Shown here: in pieces, positions 34,981 through 47,400 of the stretch
Layout of the letters: each line of letters begins with the position of its first letter
Numbering within the stretch: the stretch's first letter is position 1
DNA from: Sabellastarte sp. h YS-2021
Lineage: Eukaryota > Annelida > Polychaeta > Sabellida > Sabellidae
Direction of reading: 5' to 3'
DNA: 64,000 nt
Assembly (NCBI GenBank): GCA_964017235.1
Contig: OZ024929.1
Span: 111,523,793-111,587,792 of the forward strand
Notes under the pieces: generated by a model
The model's input: the letters and a program-made list of their open reading frames with translations, nothing else
Databases searched by the model: none
What the model was told of the DNA's origin: nothing
Position numbers and translations under genes: made by a program

Positions 34981-36005
34981 TCAGTAGGGTTTGGCTTTGC
35001 TGGTGCAGTTCTAAAATGGTTTGGATCCTACCTCCAGGATCGTTTTCAGTCAGTCAAGATTGGCTCTGCTGTTTCTGATTTCTTCAAATTGAAGTTCGGT
35101 GCCCCCCCACAAGGTTATGTCTGTTTTCCCTCTACACAACAATCCTTAGTCAAGTCATCAGAAAATATACTGGAGTTAAATACAACTTTTATGCTTTTAA
35201 GTCCTATTTGAATATAATATTCATGTCTGGATGTCTGAAAATAAACTAAGGCTAAACCCTGATAAAACAGAATTCATAGTTTTTGGTGCCAAATGGCTCA
35301 GTGACTCTTTTTCTGTCAGTATCCTGGGTAATTGTCTCTCCCCCACAGATGTTGCTCGCGATCTGGGTGTTCTTTTTGATGCAGAGTTTTGTTTCACTAA
35401 TCACATAAATTCTGTCATCAAATCTTGTTTTATTGGCCTTCATTATTAGGGACCTTCATCGTATCAAGAGGTTTGTTTCTGTTGATACATCAGTGGTCAT
35501 TGCAAATGCTCTGGTCAGCAGTCATTTGGATTATTGCAATTCTCTATTTCGTAGTTTATGATCCTGTAATAATACCAGGCTCCAATATGTTCAAAACTCT
35601 CTTGCACAGTTTGTCACCTGTGCTTCTAAGTTCACTCACATCCAGCTTGAAGGCACTTCATTGGCTACCTATCAGACAACGAATTATGTTTAAAACCCTA
35701 GTTCTTGTGTACAAGTACCTCACTACTGGCCACCCTAAGTATTATGCACCATATCTTTCCTTGTTATGTGCAAATCTGCCATGAACACAAGACGCTCAAA
35801 TCCAAAAAATATGTTCCTCCAGGTTCCTCATTATTGTTCTTCTATCCATAAATCAAAGGTCCACTTGAACAACAGTTTCTCATATGATGCCCCAAAGTTA
35901 TGGAATGATCTTCCACATGATATATGCAGTGGTCCAAATCTCTCATGTTTCAAAAGTCAACTAAAAACCTACTTATTTCACAAATCATTTCCACCATAGT
36001 TTCTA
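34981..36005 (+). pseudogene. L2/CR1-type non-LTR retroposon, RT region with internal deletion
   Basis: RT-thumb side segments in order: FAGAVLKWFGSYLQDR and VKIGSAVSDFFKLKFG (near 34990-35100); PPQG where the family has VPQGS; WMSENKLRLNPDKTEF (from 35228); RDLGVLFDAE; LKALHWLPIRQRIMFKTLV (near 35647-35703); APKLWNDLP (35890-35917) and FKSQLKTYLFHKSF (35949-35990). Between FYA near 35191 and WMSENK the catalytic YADD block is deleted, so the enzyme is dead. At least three frames are used, showing further small indels. Insertions of this class are usually 5'-truncated, which fits the start within the RT. Confidence 0.85.
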
Positions 36006-36051
36006 ACTACCGAACATCGGATTGCCTCCCTGGGTGCAACTTGGAATATGC

Positions 36052-38430
36052 CAACGTCTTGATAGCCCGGGAGGGAGATTATGAAATGATGCCTGTGTGC
36101 GTGCGTGCGTGCGTGTGTGCGTTAGTTAGTCACACAGATTTCTCCAAAACTACTACAGCTACAATTTTTTTGTAAATTAATTGTCCCAATGAATTTTCAC
36201 GCCCTTGAAAATTTTTTGGGTTTTATGGACTTAGGCCTAAAGATAAGTGAGTAATAGCAATCTTAGCTACTTGGAGTAAAGGGCTCATAACTCAGAAACT
36301 ATTGCAATTACAGCTTTTTCTTCAAATATGTTGTTAAGCTACTTTGTCCTTAGCTATAAGATGGTACATAGTTTGGGATCCCATTGCATGCCATAAGTGA
36401 GTAATAGCTATTTTCTTATTTGTAGCAAAATAATGACATAAGTAAATGTCAAATATCTTCAAAAGTATTATAGTTAGGGAATTCTTTTCAGATATGTTAT
36501 TCATCTACTTTTTGATAAGCTATCACATAGTAAAGTTTCAGATCTGTTGCACATTGGATAGCTGAGTAATACCTACTTTGAAAGTCTACAGTTGAGTAAA
36601 TCCATTGTAATTCCAAAACTATTGCAGTTAGAGTATTTTCCTAAAATATGTTGTTCAGCTACTTTGTCCTTAACTATAAGATGGCATATAGTTTGGGGTT
36701 GTATTGCATGCTATAAGTGAGTAATAGCTATTTTCTTATTTGTAGCAAAATAATGACATAAGTAAATGTCAAATATCTTCAAACGTATTACAGTTAAATC
36801 TTTCAACATGTTATTCATCTAGTATTTGGTAAACTATCACATAGTAAAGTTTCAGACCTGTTGCACATTGCATAGCTGAGTAATAGCTACTTTGAAATTG
36901 CAACTGTTGAGTAAATCCATTGTGACTCCAAAACTATTGCAGTTAGAGTATTTTCCTAAAATATGTTGTTCAGCTACTTTTGTCCTTAACTATAAGATGG
37001 CATATAGTTTGGGGTTGTATTGCATGCCATAAGTGAGTAATAGCTATTTTCTTATTTGTAGCAAAATAACTACACAAGTAAATTTCAAATATCTTCAAAA
37101 GTATTTAAGTTAGGGAAATATTTTCAAATATGTTATTCATCTAGTTTTTGATAAGCTAAGAGATAGTAAAGTTACAGACCTGTTGCACATTAGATAGCTG
37201 AGTAATAGCTACTTTGTAATTCTGACTGTTGAGTAAATCCATTGTAACTCAAAAACTACTGCAGTTACAGTATTTTCACAAAATAATTTGTTCAGCTACT
37301 TTGTCCTTAACTATAAGATGGCATATCGTTTGGGGTTCCATTGCATGTCATAAGTGAGCAATAGCCATTTTCTTAGTTGTAGCAGAAATGGAAATGATGG
37401 AAATAAATGTCAAATACCTTCACAAGTATTAAAGTTAGGCAAATCTTTTCATTTGTTATTCATCTAGTTTTTGATAAGCTTACTTTCCTGTGTCCTTTAT
37501 ATTTTTGTTGCTTTTGCAGATCTAGGTCAATAGCTAAGTGAGTAGATAGCTGAGTAATAGCTACTAAAAGGAGTAAATGTCTTTTATCTCTAAAATTATT
37601 ATAGGTAGGCAATTTCTTCTAAATAAGTCATTCGCCTACTTTTGGCTGATCTACGACATAGTAAAGTTGCAGATCTATAGCTTTTTGCATAGCGCACTCA
37701 TAGCTACTAAAATGAGTAAATGCCTTTTATCTGTAAAAGTATTGCATACACACAATTTCTTCTAAATAAGTCATTTACCTACTTTTGGGTGATCTACCAC
37801 ATAGTGAAGTTGCAGAACTGTAGCTCTTTGGATAGCTGAGTAATAGCTACTAAAATGAGTAAATGTCTTTTATCTCTAAAAGTATTACAGATAGGCAATT
37901 TCTTCTAAATAAGTCATTCACCTACTTTTGGGTAATCTACCTAATTCTGAAGTTTCAGATCTATAGCTCTTTGCATAGCTCAGTCATAGCTACTAAAATG
38001 AGTAAATGTCTTGTATCTGTAAAAGTATTGAATATACACAATTTATTCTAAAGAAGTCATTCACCTACTTTTTGGTGATCTACCACATAGTGAAGTTGCA
38101 GAACTGTAGCTCTTTCCATAGCTGAGTAACAGCTACTAAAATGAAATGAAATGTCTTTTATCTCTAAAAGTATTAAAGATAGGCAATTACTTCTAAATAA
38201 GTCATTCACCTACTTTTGGGTGATCTACCACATAGTGAAGTTTTACATCTATAGCTCTTTGCATAGCTGAGTCACATACCTGCTAAAATGAGTAAATGTT
38301 TTTTATCTCTAAAAGTATTGCAGATAGGCAATTTCTTCTAAATAAGTTGTTCACCTACTATTGGGTGATCTACCACATAGTGAAGTTGCACAACTGTAGC
38401 TCTTTGCATAGCTGAGTAACAGGTACATCT
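36052..38430 (+). mobile_element. Large tandem array within a probable non-autonomous element
   Basis: Opens with GATAGCCCGGGAGGGAGATT, a GCGT microsatellite (36098-36122) and a half-unit, then repeats. From about 36240 to 37480 the period is about 300 bp, made of two ~150-bp half units: one with TTTGTAGCAAAATAATGACA, one with CTTAACTATAAGATGGCATA. From about 37540 to 38420 the period is about 143 bp, with TCTAAATAAGTCATTCACCT, GTGATCTACCACATAG and TAGCTGAGTAATAGCTACT. All units share the GAGTAATAGCTAC motif seen in the Harbinger-like element at 6160. Bivalve pearl-type and Helitron-like elements have comparable unique-ends-plus-tandem-core layouts; membership is inference. No ORF. Confidence 0.75.
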
Positions 38431-38536
38431 AATTTATACGGCGGAAGATAAATGCATGCGTCAGAATGCTTGTTCCAAACGAATTGAATGTTGTGAATTA
38501 GAATCTGTAGATACGGAGATTAAGAGCCTGGATAAC

Positions 38537-38556
38537 TGATTGATTGATTGATTGAT
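38537..38556. repeat. (TGAT)n microsatellite
   Basis: Five consecutive GATT-type units. Confidence 0.85.
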
Positions 38557-39020
38557 CCTTCCTTATGACGAAATATTGTCGTGTCATTTTTTGTGAAGTT
38601 ATTTATCTGTAACGCATGATCCAAGAATTTTGTATAAGAATTATCGGATATTTTTTTTATATTTGTAAGGCTTTCCCAGAAACCCGCCCCTGGGCACAGG
38701 TGTGTACTGGCTGTACTTAAAGACTTCCCATCATTATCTCACATGCATGTCAGTCCGGAACTTGTGCATATCAGAGAATATTTCATGTCTTTCTTACATT
38801 TCAACCTGAACATGTAAGAAGCCTACAGATTCTCTTGTTTTTATAATGGGAGAAAGAATGAAATGTAGTTGTAGTAGTTTACTGGAAAAAAATGATGCAC
38901 TGTTACTGGTAACACTGACATATCCTCACTATGCCGTCAATTTTTTACAGAAAAAAATGCTTCATGGGTTTTAGGGGTGACGGATGCATTAACCATATAA
39001 CCATCCATAATCTGCCTCAG

Positions 39021-39252
39021 GGGGGCCACGGTGGCAGAGTGGCAACACTTGCCTCCCACCTCTGAGGCCAGGGTTCGGTTCCCGGCACGGTCTCAAATGG
39101 GAAAGCTGGTAGTTGCTTGCCACTGTTCTGCGGTTTACAGTACAGAACCTTGGCAAACTGTATGTACTGGTTTCCTCTGCCCTTCCCACTACCCGTCGTG
39201 ATATGACCTGTACAGTGTTGAAAGCAATGTAAAACCCCAAATAAATAAATAA
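39021..39252 (+). mobile_element. tRNA-derived SINE, copy 4
   Basis: Same family, head GGGGGCCACGGTGGCAGAGT and a tail of ATAA repeats. Perfect 14-bp duplication ATAATCTGCCTCAG at 39007-39020 and 39253-39266. B box slightly mutated (GGTTCGGTTCC). Confidence 0.9.
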
Positions 39253-39384
39253 ATAATCTGCCTCAGTTCATGTATCACATTCCACAAATCTATAGCCATG
39301 AGGGTGTGTATGCCAGTTACAATTCTACCTTAAAGCCTGAGATCCATGATCATATAGATATACTCTGTGGGTATCATTTATATA

Positions 39385-39590
39385 GGGGCCAACTTGCCTA
39401 CCACCTCTGAGGCGGTTCAAACCCCGAACCTTATGTGGGAAAGATGCGTGTAGTTTCTTACCGACGGTCGGCAGTTTACAATACAGAATGTTGACCAGCT
39501 TTATGTAGTGGTTTCCTCTGCCCACAAAACTACCCGCCGTGATATGACCTATACAGTGTTAAAAGTGACTTTAAAACCCAAGTAAATAAA
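39385..39590 (+). mobile_element. tRNA-derived SINE, copy 5 (diverged)
   Basis: Shorter head (A box region deleted: GGGGCCAACTTGCCTACC), diverged body and tail. A 13-bp duplication TATCATTTATATA still flanks it (39372-39384 and 39591-39603). Probably older than copies 1-4. Confidence 0.85.
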
Positions 39591-39603
39591 TATCATTTAT
39601 ATA

Positions 39604-41940
39604 TTTGAAACTATCTTAAATGCAAAACCAATCTTGAGTTAATCCCACAGACAATTTCCTGCTAGTATTATTTCTCTATTTTCCCCATTTGAACTCCATT
39701 TTTGCAAATATATATATGTTTGCTTAAAATTTGGCTCGCATTAAGCCTACGAGACCACATTATAATCTTGGAGGCTATTGGATGGATTTAAACGGGTCAA
39801 CTCTTCTCCATACATTGTAACTTGTTGCTCCATTATCAGGGCTGAACCCAGTTTATTTGTGTTAAGCTCAAAATCTACTGACATAAGTATGTTTGCATGT
39901 TGGTATGTGTGAACATATCATGACCTGATTTCTCTCACAGTAAAATGAGTGGTTTTTATGGCATGGATACCTATGTCATTACAAACTGCAGGGCAGATAA
40001 TTTCGAGGTGTTGTTTCTGTAGCAAACAGGCTCATGCCATGTAGGTGTTTGTACATACTTTGCTTCTGAGTCATGTATAGTTAGAAAACTTGCAAAGAAA
40101 AATGGTCTTTATTTATGTGCAAAACGTGTTTGTAGGTATATGTATATATAACTGAAATTTCCGGAAAAGACTACAGTTAAACAAAAACAAAGAGACGAGT
40201 ATATGAAGGTTATTTGGACCTGTTTAATAGTAGAGGTTTTCTTTATAAACATAAAAATCCCAAGTTTCCGGATTTCACTTGTCTGTCACCAGATCAAGAA
40301 TATGTCACGTGACCCTTGCTTGTGTCTTTGTGGGTTTGAATTCTGCAAGTAAGAACAAATGGAGAACATTTATAGCTGTCCACATATGATCCCAGTTGTT
40401 AAATATGACAAAATTCTCCAATTTGGGCGTTGATGCTACATGCCGATATGATTTAAACTGCAAAACTAACCAAAATAGGTAAATATAATAATGTGTTGTC
40501 GGAGGTCTAGAATATCTGACCTCTTGTTCCAATAAGAACCTACATGCATTTGAATATTATGACTTGTTCTTGAACCTGTTTGAATGTGTCTAATCAGAGT
40601 TTGAATTAACACTTTATGTCTCCCCAGTTCAAATACTGTTCTTAAGTTTGGAATTAATATTTTTCTGTCAGATGCTTTTCTAATATCATTGACGACTTAT
40701 AACAATATATATTTTAATGTGTTTTATTTGTTGCCATGCAGTTTAACTACCAATTTATTATTATTCCAATTTTGTGTAAAATCATCTGTGTAATTGTTCT
40801 TACATAATGGTCGTATACATAATTCTTATCAGTACGTCCTCCGCAAATGTCCAGTGCATTACTGTGTAGAAGCAAGTTTATCTCTACAATTATTTCCCCC
40901 ATGCTATCTCAACTGTATGTAAAACATCGAATAAACGTCATTGTCAGTTGTACTAATGTCTCGGTAATTTATTTGACCAAACAGCAAATGCCTTCTTAAC
41001 AACTGGGAACTGCAAGTGCTCCGTAACACAATTACAACGTATTAGACTCACAATCATCTAACCAGAAAGAGAATATACTAATAACTACTCATCTTATGCA
41101 GGTAAACAACTGTAACATAGTACTCATACATAGCAGAATCTCTGTCATCCCAACTTGTTTTTCCATTAATCTTTTCTACTTATCCAGACAAGATGATCTA
41201 TTCAGAAAAGGTTTGGATAATGTGGGGTTTTGATGTGGTTTATATTGTTTAACTTAAATCGAATTATTAGAGAAAAAAATCATTACACTAAGCAAATACT
41301 CTTTGACAAAGAAAATAAATTCATGTCACCGTATCAGATTATATATATCAGATTACTAATGAATAGGCTTTAATTTTCAAGAAATCGAGAAATCGCAGGC
41401 CTTTGAAACTCAACAAATCAAAGGTAGGAATAATATGTAAAGCTTAACTTATACCAAAACTATATGTATTGGCTTACTTTACATAATACTATCGTCCGAG
41501 AATGTTAATGTGGTTAAAGCAACTTAACTTAGTGAATATGATTAAACATCTAACACATTAACAATACCTCGACACGTGTTCAGTATGTTTTCATGCTGCC
41601 AAAGTGGCTGCATATATATTTCTTAACAATACATAGATTTGAGTTTTCATTTATTATCTGTTTAAGTGCTGGCTAGGTTTCAAATAGAAATGCATAAAAC
41701 GGACATGGAATAAGTAAACAATTAAATGCTGTAGTAGGTCCCCATGTTCTCCACTCCATATATGGTCGATATACACCACCACAGACTGTGATAAGCTTGC
41801 ATATTTAACAGGATTGAACTGGTTTCCTAGAAAAGTGATGGTTACTGCAGAGAACATGTTTAAAGGTAGAACCTGCAGAGCTAATGACAAAAACTATGTG
41901 GCAGGAGAAATGTTAGTATAGATGCTGGTTTACTTTACTC
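39604..41940. other. AT-rich stretch without recognised features
   Basis: No exon, RNA gene or repeat boundary identified. Confidence 0.45.
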
Positions 41941-42774
41941 CAAACTACTGGCATACGGGAGTTTATTTTTTCCATTTGAAATGTGGCCATGAAATCAAGC
42001 ATTTTTATGTGATAAAAAGAACAGATGGATTTGCTGAGGAAATAATTCTTTCTTCTTTTGTTGTTGTGTTTTAGTTGTGTGCAGTCAGTAGTATATATGT
42101 TTAAATTGATACCGTAGAAAAATGTTCTAGCAGCAATAAAATTTTTCCGGGAATAAAGTAGCAAATAACAAGACTTGGAGTGCGGAGGCAATTAAAGCTG
42201 GGTGTATGTTGTTTGTTATATACAGCTGCTAAATGTTTAATGTTTTGACAGGAGTAAATAACCATACCTTCTCTAAACCCATTGGTTTACTTTAAAGGAT
42301 AATTGTTCCATTCATTACATGGTGAGTATATTATCTAACTTATTTATCTAAATTTACATCTTCTATTATATCGTCATGACTCCTCGATTCTAATATCTTG
42401 TAAATTTTTGTGTTACCTTTTTTTCTTGGATTTCCCAGCATCTGTGTATACTTTTACAAATGTTGCCTAGACGTTTCTGGCATATAGCTTCACAAAACAA
42501 CCTCAAATGCTGCGTATTAAAAAGAATATTTAGATAAAATATTAAAACCAGATATAATGACAACACAACTGTGAAGTTTTTGAATTTAAAGTTAATGCGA
42601 TGGCTTCTTGTCCAAGTCCACAACAGAGGTAAAGACACTACATCTTTCCAACTATATGATGATAGCTTCTCTAGTACAGAGGGATATTTCTGTCACCTGT
42701 AAACTCTTCAGACAGGGTTTAGATCTTACTCTGAACATACTCAAGATCAAATGTTTCTGGTGCTAAGAACTTGA
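41941..42774. other. AT-rich stretch without recognised features
   Basis: Only short unsupported open frames. Confidence 0.4.
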
Positions 42775-42970
42775 TCAACTCTTGACCACTCTTGTTTGGT
42801 GCTCGCTTTCAACCTCTGAGGTCGCCAGTTCGAATCTCTGCCTGGGCACTTTATGTTGGAAAGTTTGTAGTTACTTGCCGATGCCCGGTGGTTTACAGTG
42901 CAGAACCTTGACCAACTAGTATGCACTGGTTCCTCCACCCGTAAACTACCTGACATAAAACCAAAAATAA
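42775..42970 (+). mobile_element. tRNA-derived SINE, copy 6 (truncated relic)
   Basis: Retains CAACCTCTGAGGTCGCCAGT, the B box AGTTCGAATCTC, TTGCCGATGCCCGGTGGTTT, ACAGTGCAGAACCTTGACCA and GTAAACTACCTGACATAAAA. The distal GATATGACC...GACGTAAAAC block is mostly lost and no target duplication is visible. Confidence 0.7.
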
Positions 42971-43319
42971 TCCAATTCTTACATTAACTTATTGCTATTA
43001 ACTTAACATTATTACTTAATGCTGTAAATAGCATGGCTAGTGACACTAGACTTAATTTACATTAAATAATCAAACCATTTACATTAATGTACATAGTATA
43101 ACTAACCACGTTTTGTACTGAATTATGTTGAGCCAGAGGGAAATCAATGATCAGTGAACAAAGCTGAAGAGATGCAGGACCAAGCATGTAACATTTATTG
43201 AATCATGGTTTGAAAGAAATCAGTGTATGTCAGTCACTCATGATTGCACACTGTAAATCTCTAGCCATCAGTATCAACTGCTTGATTCCCATTTAAGGTA
43301 TTGGGGCCCAGATTTGTCT

Positions 43320-43690
43320 GTGTTTTGCGATAACTCCAAAATAATCAACATATATTTCTGATTTTTTGTATGTGGATAAAACCTGATAAAAGAAGAAGTG
43401 ATTAAGTTTGTGGAAGATGGAGATCATATTCTAGATGCAAAAATATCTCAAATTGTTTAAAAAGATTCCAAAAGCTCCAATTTTTAGTAAATTTGGCTTT
43501 CTGGTCGATACTACTCCAAAAATACCAACTGGATCTTCATGAAATGTCTTATGTGGATAGGGCCTTCCCAAAGGAAGAAGTGATTACATTTTTGGGAAAG
43601 GTTCGGATCATATTCTGTATACAAAAACATATTCTGAACTTTTGGAAAAGTCCCCACTCCCACCTCCGGATATCTGTACTCTACAAAAAA
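43320..43690. repeat. Two diverged ~175-bp tandem units
   Basis: ACTCCAAAAATACCAAC-like, TTATGTGGATAGGGCCTT-like and GAAGAAGTGATTA motifs occur in each unit (second motif set near 43510, 43550 and 43575; first set near 43333, 43371 and 43392). Followed in each by GATCATATTCT. Looks like another tandem core of an invertebrate repeat; ends not found. Confidence 0.55.
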
Positions 43691-44262
43691 TGCTTTCTCG
43701 TCTTGCAAATGATTTGCTGGCAATTTTGATCGTGTAATATTTTTCTTGGTGATTTTCCCAAAAGTAATAGAAAAATGTAGAACTAGTTGTAAACATGAAT
43801 AAAACACGTCTATCATCTTGAAGCAAATAAAAACGTTAAGTTTAGCCAAACAAAGATTTTTCTGTCAGTCTGGATAAAATACTAGAATAAATACACACAG
43901 AGTTGTAATTGATTGTTTTGCTTTCTGTAGGGGAAGAGTTGGTGGATCCAGTTCACTTTTGCTAGAGCAATGCAAATCGTTTGTCCTCTTGGGTTATTTG
44001 ATTCTGATAATTAAGATCAACATCAGAAAAATTGCAGGTTATTTGGTTTAATGTAATCAATAAGGTGCAACTAATTAAGTCTGCAAAATTACATTACTGA
44101 TTTTATAGAATATCTCTGACAAATAATTGACTCCCAAAACCATGTGGGAGTTCTAGTCTCTTCTTCACCACCAGAAATGATTCGAGTGATGTAACCTTTA
44201 CAATATGTTAGAAAAACAATATAAAGTAATCATAATCTAATTGCTAATTATTGCAGTCTTCT

Positions 44263-44434
44263 GATGTCAGACATAAAACAAGTAAAAAAGTTTACACTAA
44301 TGTTTGATGTCAGACATAAAATAAGTTAAAAAGTTTACACTAATGTTTGATGTCAGACATAAAACAAGTAACAAAGTTTACACTAATGTTTGATGTCAGA
44401 CGTAAAACAAGTAACAAAGTTTACACTAATGTTT
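44263..44434. repeat. Four exact-length 43-bp tandem units
   Basis: Unit begins GATGTCAGACATAAAACAAG and ends AAAGTTTACACTAATGTTT. The units differ by only one to three substitutions, so the array is recent. No spacers, hence not CRISPR-like. Confidence 0.95.
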
Positions 44435-45069
44435 AAGAGATGTCAGTTCCATGTACACGAATGTTAATATTGATGTGTTTGCATAAGTATGGTCGAACTC
44501 AGAGGACAAAAAAACACAGAATAATACTTTTTATTATTTTAATTTGTTATTCCTTTAATTAATTGTAACTTATGAAAAAACGTATACCTAACTATACCTA
44601 ATGCTGATCACCAATTGAATATTAATGCCACCTGCTTTATACACAGCTAATGTGTTCAATGTATTATTACTTTTATTAAAAAAAATTCTAAAAGTGAGAA
44701 TATTTGTGAATATGGACAGTGATCTGCAGAATGGCAGTCAGTATCTATCTCAATCATTTGATTTTTAACAATTTGCCTGCTCCAGTTTCTTGTTAGTGAT
44801 AGAATTATAGTTAGTTTTTCCTGTTAATACTTCTGTTGCTTTTCTTATACACACTTACCAAAGTAAATATCAAACCCTGATTGCCTACAGGAAGGAAATA
44901 TACAGACGTGAAGTAGAGTGTAAGAATTCTGTTAAACCCCATGATATTGCTAAGCACTGTGCAAAGTTCAGTTATTTTAACTTAATGTGATGCAAAAACA
45001 GGCGCTTTTAGGTAATTTGTTTTGGAACAAACTATATAGTTGTTAATCTCTGTAACGTTACAGTATGCA

Positions 45070-45233
45070 ATAAGAGCACTTGGACAGCAGTTACCTCCGC
45101 CAAGACCAAACATCTATATTATTGCTCATGAATGTAATGATAAGAAATAATTAAACATCTTTGATGCAGAATTGATTGCCGATCATTGCCAAATACATAC
45201 AAACAGTGATCATATAACCACCTTGGCGGAATT
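45070..45233. mobile_element. Short copy of the GGCGGA-ended repeat
   Basis: Starts AAGAGCACTTGGACAGC and GTTACCTCCGCCAAG and ends ATATAACCACCTTGGCGGA. The ends (CCTCCGCCAAG and CTTGGCGGA) are inverse complements. It is a contracted relative of 21713-22185 without the ~140-bp internal units. Confidence 0.65.
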
Positions 45234-45351
45234 TATACAAAGTAAATGTACAGAGGTAGTCTAAACTAGCAATGGTGTTTTCATTGTTAAAGATGAAATC
45301 TAGATATATTTGTAGACACCATACAAATGCAACTTTTCACTAGGAATTAAT

Positions 45352-45660
45352 AATATCACCAGACGAAAGTCGGGGATATACTGGTTTCACCTCTGTCATG
45401 CGCCACCTGCCACCACTGTACATTTTGACTTGTGTGCATGATAACTCAAAAATGCTTTCACAGATTTCATTCAAACTTGGCACACATATGTATTTGGGTC
45501 AGGAGAAGAATCCTATTTGACTTAAACTCCCAATAATAAAGAAGTTATGGACACCTTAAGGTCAGAAATTTGATCTTTGGCTACTTAATGCTCTCTAGGT
45601 CGCAAACTATGCGACTCATCCGATTCATATTTTACCTTGGAACACATTACTATATTCTCC
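45352..45660. repeat. Dispersed repeat fragment
   Basis: Contains CCAGACGAAAGTCGGGGATA, GATAACTCAAAAATGCTTTC, ACAGATTTCATTCAAACTTG and GTCGCAAACTATGCGACTCA. Phrases of this kind are common in invertebrate interspersed repeats. The boundaries and class cannot be fixed from this copy. Confidence 0.4.
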
Positions 45661-46619
45661 TTACATATGCCAATTAATCTGGCAATTTATGTGAAGTACT
45701 GAAATGTGCCATTTCAGTAACATTAAACATTTGGTACCATTTGGTTACACTGTGAACAATCTTAGATAATATTAAAATTATATTATTTATAATTATAAAT
45801 ATTATTATTATAATACTATAATAATTCCCTATTTTTAAGAGTTTTGAAAATGTCATGGTTAAAACTGAAAATATAAATACAGACTTCATATTTTCCAAAG
45901 AATAAATTTTTGCTATCCAAGATCAGTGGCTGAAGTAGCTAAAACTAGATTGCGCCGGCTCGACCCCAACATTTCCCCAGACAGGCCATCTGTCATGCCA
46001 CAGGTATTCATTGGGCATTTTTGTAGCACCAATTTTGTGAGATGCACAAATTATTTAAAAATCATTTTTCTCTTATTTTGATGTGGCACATTTCAGTACT
46101 TCACATATATTGCCAGATTAATTTTAACGTGGGGATTTTAACTGTTTTTTTTTACTATTTTTATATTTTAAGCACTGGAGATGGTTTGGGTAAAAATTAG
46201 TAGCAACTGATTTGATACTAATGATAGATATAGATTGACAGATTTTTTCTGAAAAAAAGCTAAGTTAAAGTAAAGATATAGCCAGACTAAGGTAACTAAA
46301 TGATGACATATGGAAATACAAAAATAATACATTATAAAATGAAGTGCCACACAATTGAGAAAAATGCGCCTCTGCTCATTTCGTTGTAGTAGTTTATAGA
46401 GAAACACGGTTCACAATTAAGCGAGCTATAAAATCACTCATAAGTTATTTCCATAGTAACATGACAAAACGTCTCTAATAAATGTACACATATTAAGCAA
46501 ATGTAATTGCAAAAAAAAAAGAAAAAAAGCTACATCCGTTGCAAATAGACTTGTCTATTCAGTGGTGAGAAAACACAGAATCCTTATTGTGCCATTCTGA
46601 TTTTATTTGGGTGGATAAC

Positions 46620-47400
46620 TAGGATGGGTACATTTTTACAAAGAGATAGGTTTTCAACTTTCTTTGAAGGTGGAGAGAGCAGTGGCTGAATGTACATTAT
46701 CAGGCATTTCAAATCTTTGAAGCATCATATGTAAAGCTGAGGCCAGAATGCTAGACTTGTATTCTGATGAGGCAAAGTGTGGGACCTCAAGCACCAAACC
46801 ATTGTCTTAATTTGTACCCATTATATCTAGGTTTAAGAAAAGGTTTAACATATTTAGGATAACCACTTTGTTGGAACGTGTACACCAGTAAGGCTGTCTC
46901 AAATACAGAGCGGTGGTCAGTAGACAACCAATGAAAAGTCTTTCTGATATGAGTGATGTGTGAGTACTTTGTTGTGTTGGTAACAATTCTAGCAAGACTG
47001 TTCTGGACACATTACAGCTTGTACAGATCAAGAGCAGAGAGACTCCGAAACAAGGAATTACAATAGTCAAATCTGCTACCAACCAAAGCATTTGCCGTCA
47101 TGAGATCTGCATCACGTGTGAGATACCCTCTGAGAGACTTGATATCCCAGATTGAGTAAAACAATGTGTTCTGAATATGCCTGGAGAAAGATAAATCAGT
47201 GTCGAACCACACACCAAAATATTCTTGACCACCTCAAACTACTCGTTCGGGGGCAGTCTGTTATTGTGGTTTAGCTCGATTTTGTGGTTACTTATCCTGG
47301 TGCCATGTGCGTTCAAACTGATGTCTGACAGTCTTTGCCATCAAATAAGAATCTGAAAACTATTTAGCTGCTGCATCTTTGGTGAAACAAGGGGACACCT
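46620..47400 (-). pseudogene. L2/CR1-type non-LTR retroposon remnant
   Basis: On the minus strand: VWFDTDLSFSRHIQN, then LVGSRFDYCNSLFRSLS (matching the family's SRLDYCNSLLYGL box), LYKLC-QNSLARIV, and near the 3' end ATALSTFKES-KPIS, equivalent to LSTFK-KLKTYLF. Frames change twice. RT catalytic motifs upstream are missing, as expected for 5' truncation. Different sequence from the copy at 34981, so separate lineages. Confidence 0.75.

Noticed and set aside
43511-43849. 112-codon minus-strand frame
   Set aside because: Overlaps a diverged tandem repeat and has no recognisable domain.
44263-44434. CRISPR-like array
   Set aside because: Units abut directly with no unique spacers, and the genome is eukaryotic.
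46168-46407. 79-codon hydrophobic frame
   Set aside because: AT-rich chance frame with no splice or family support.
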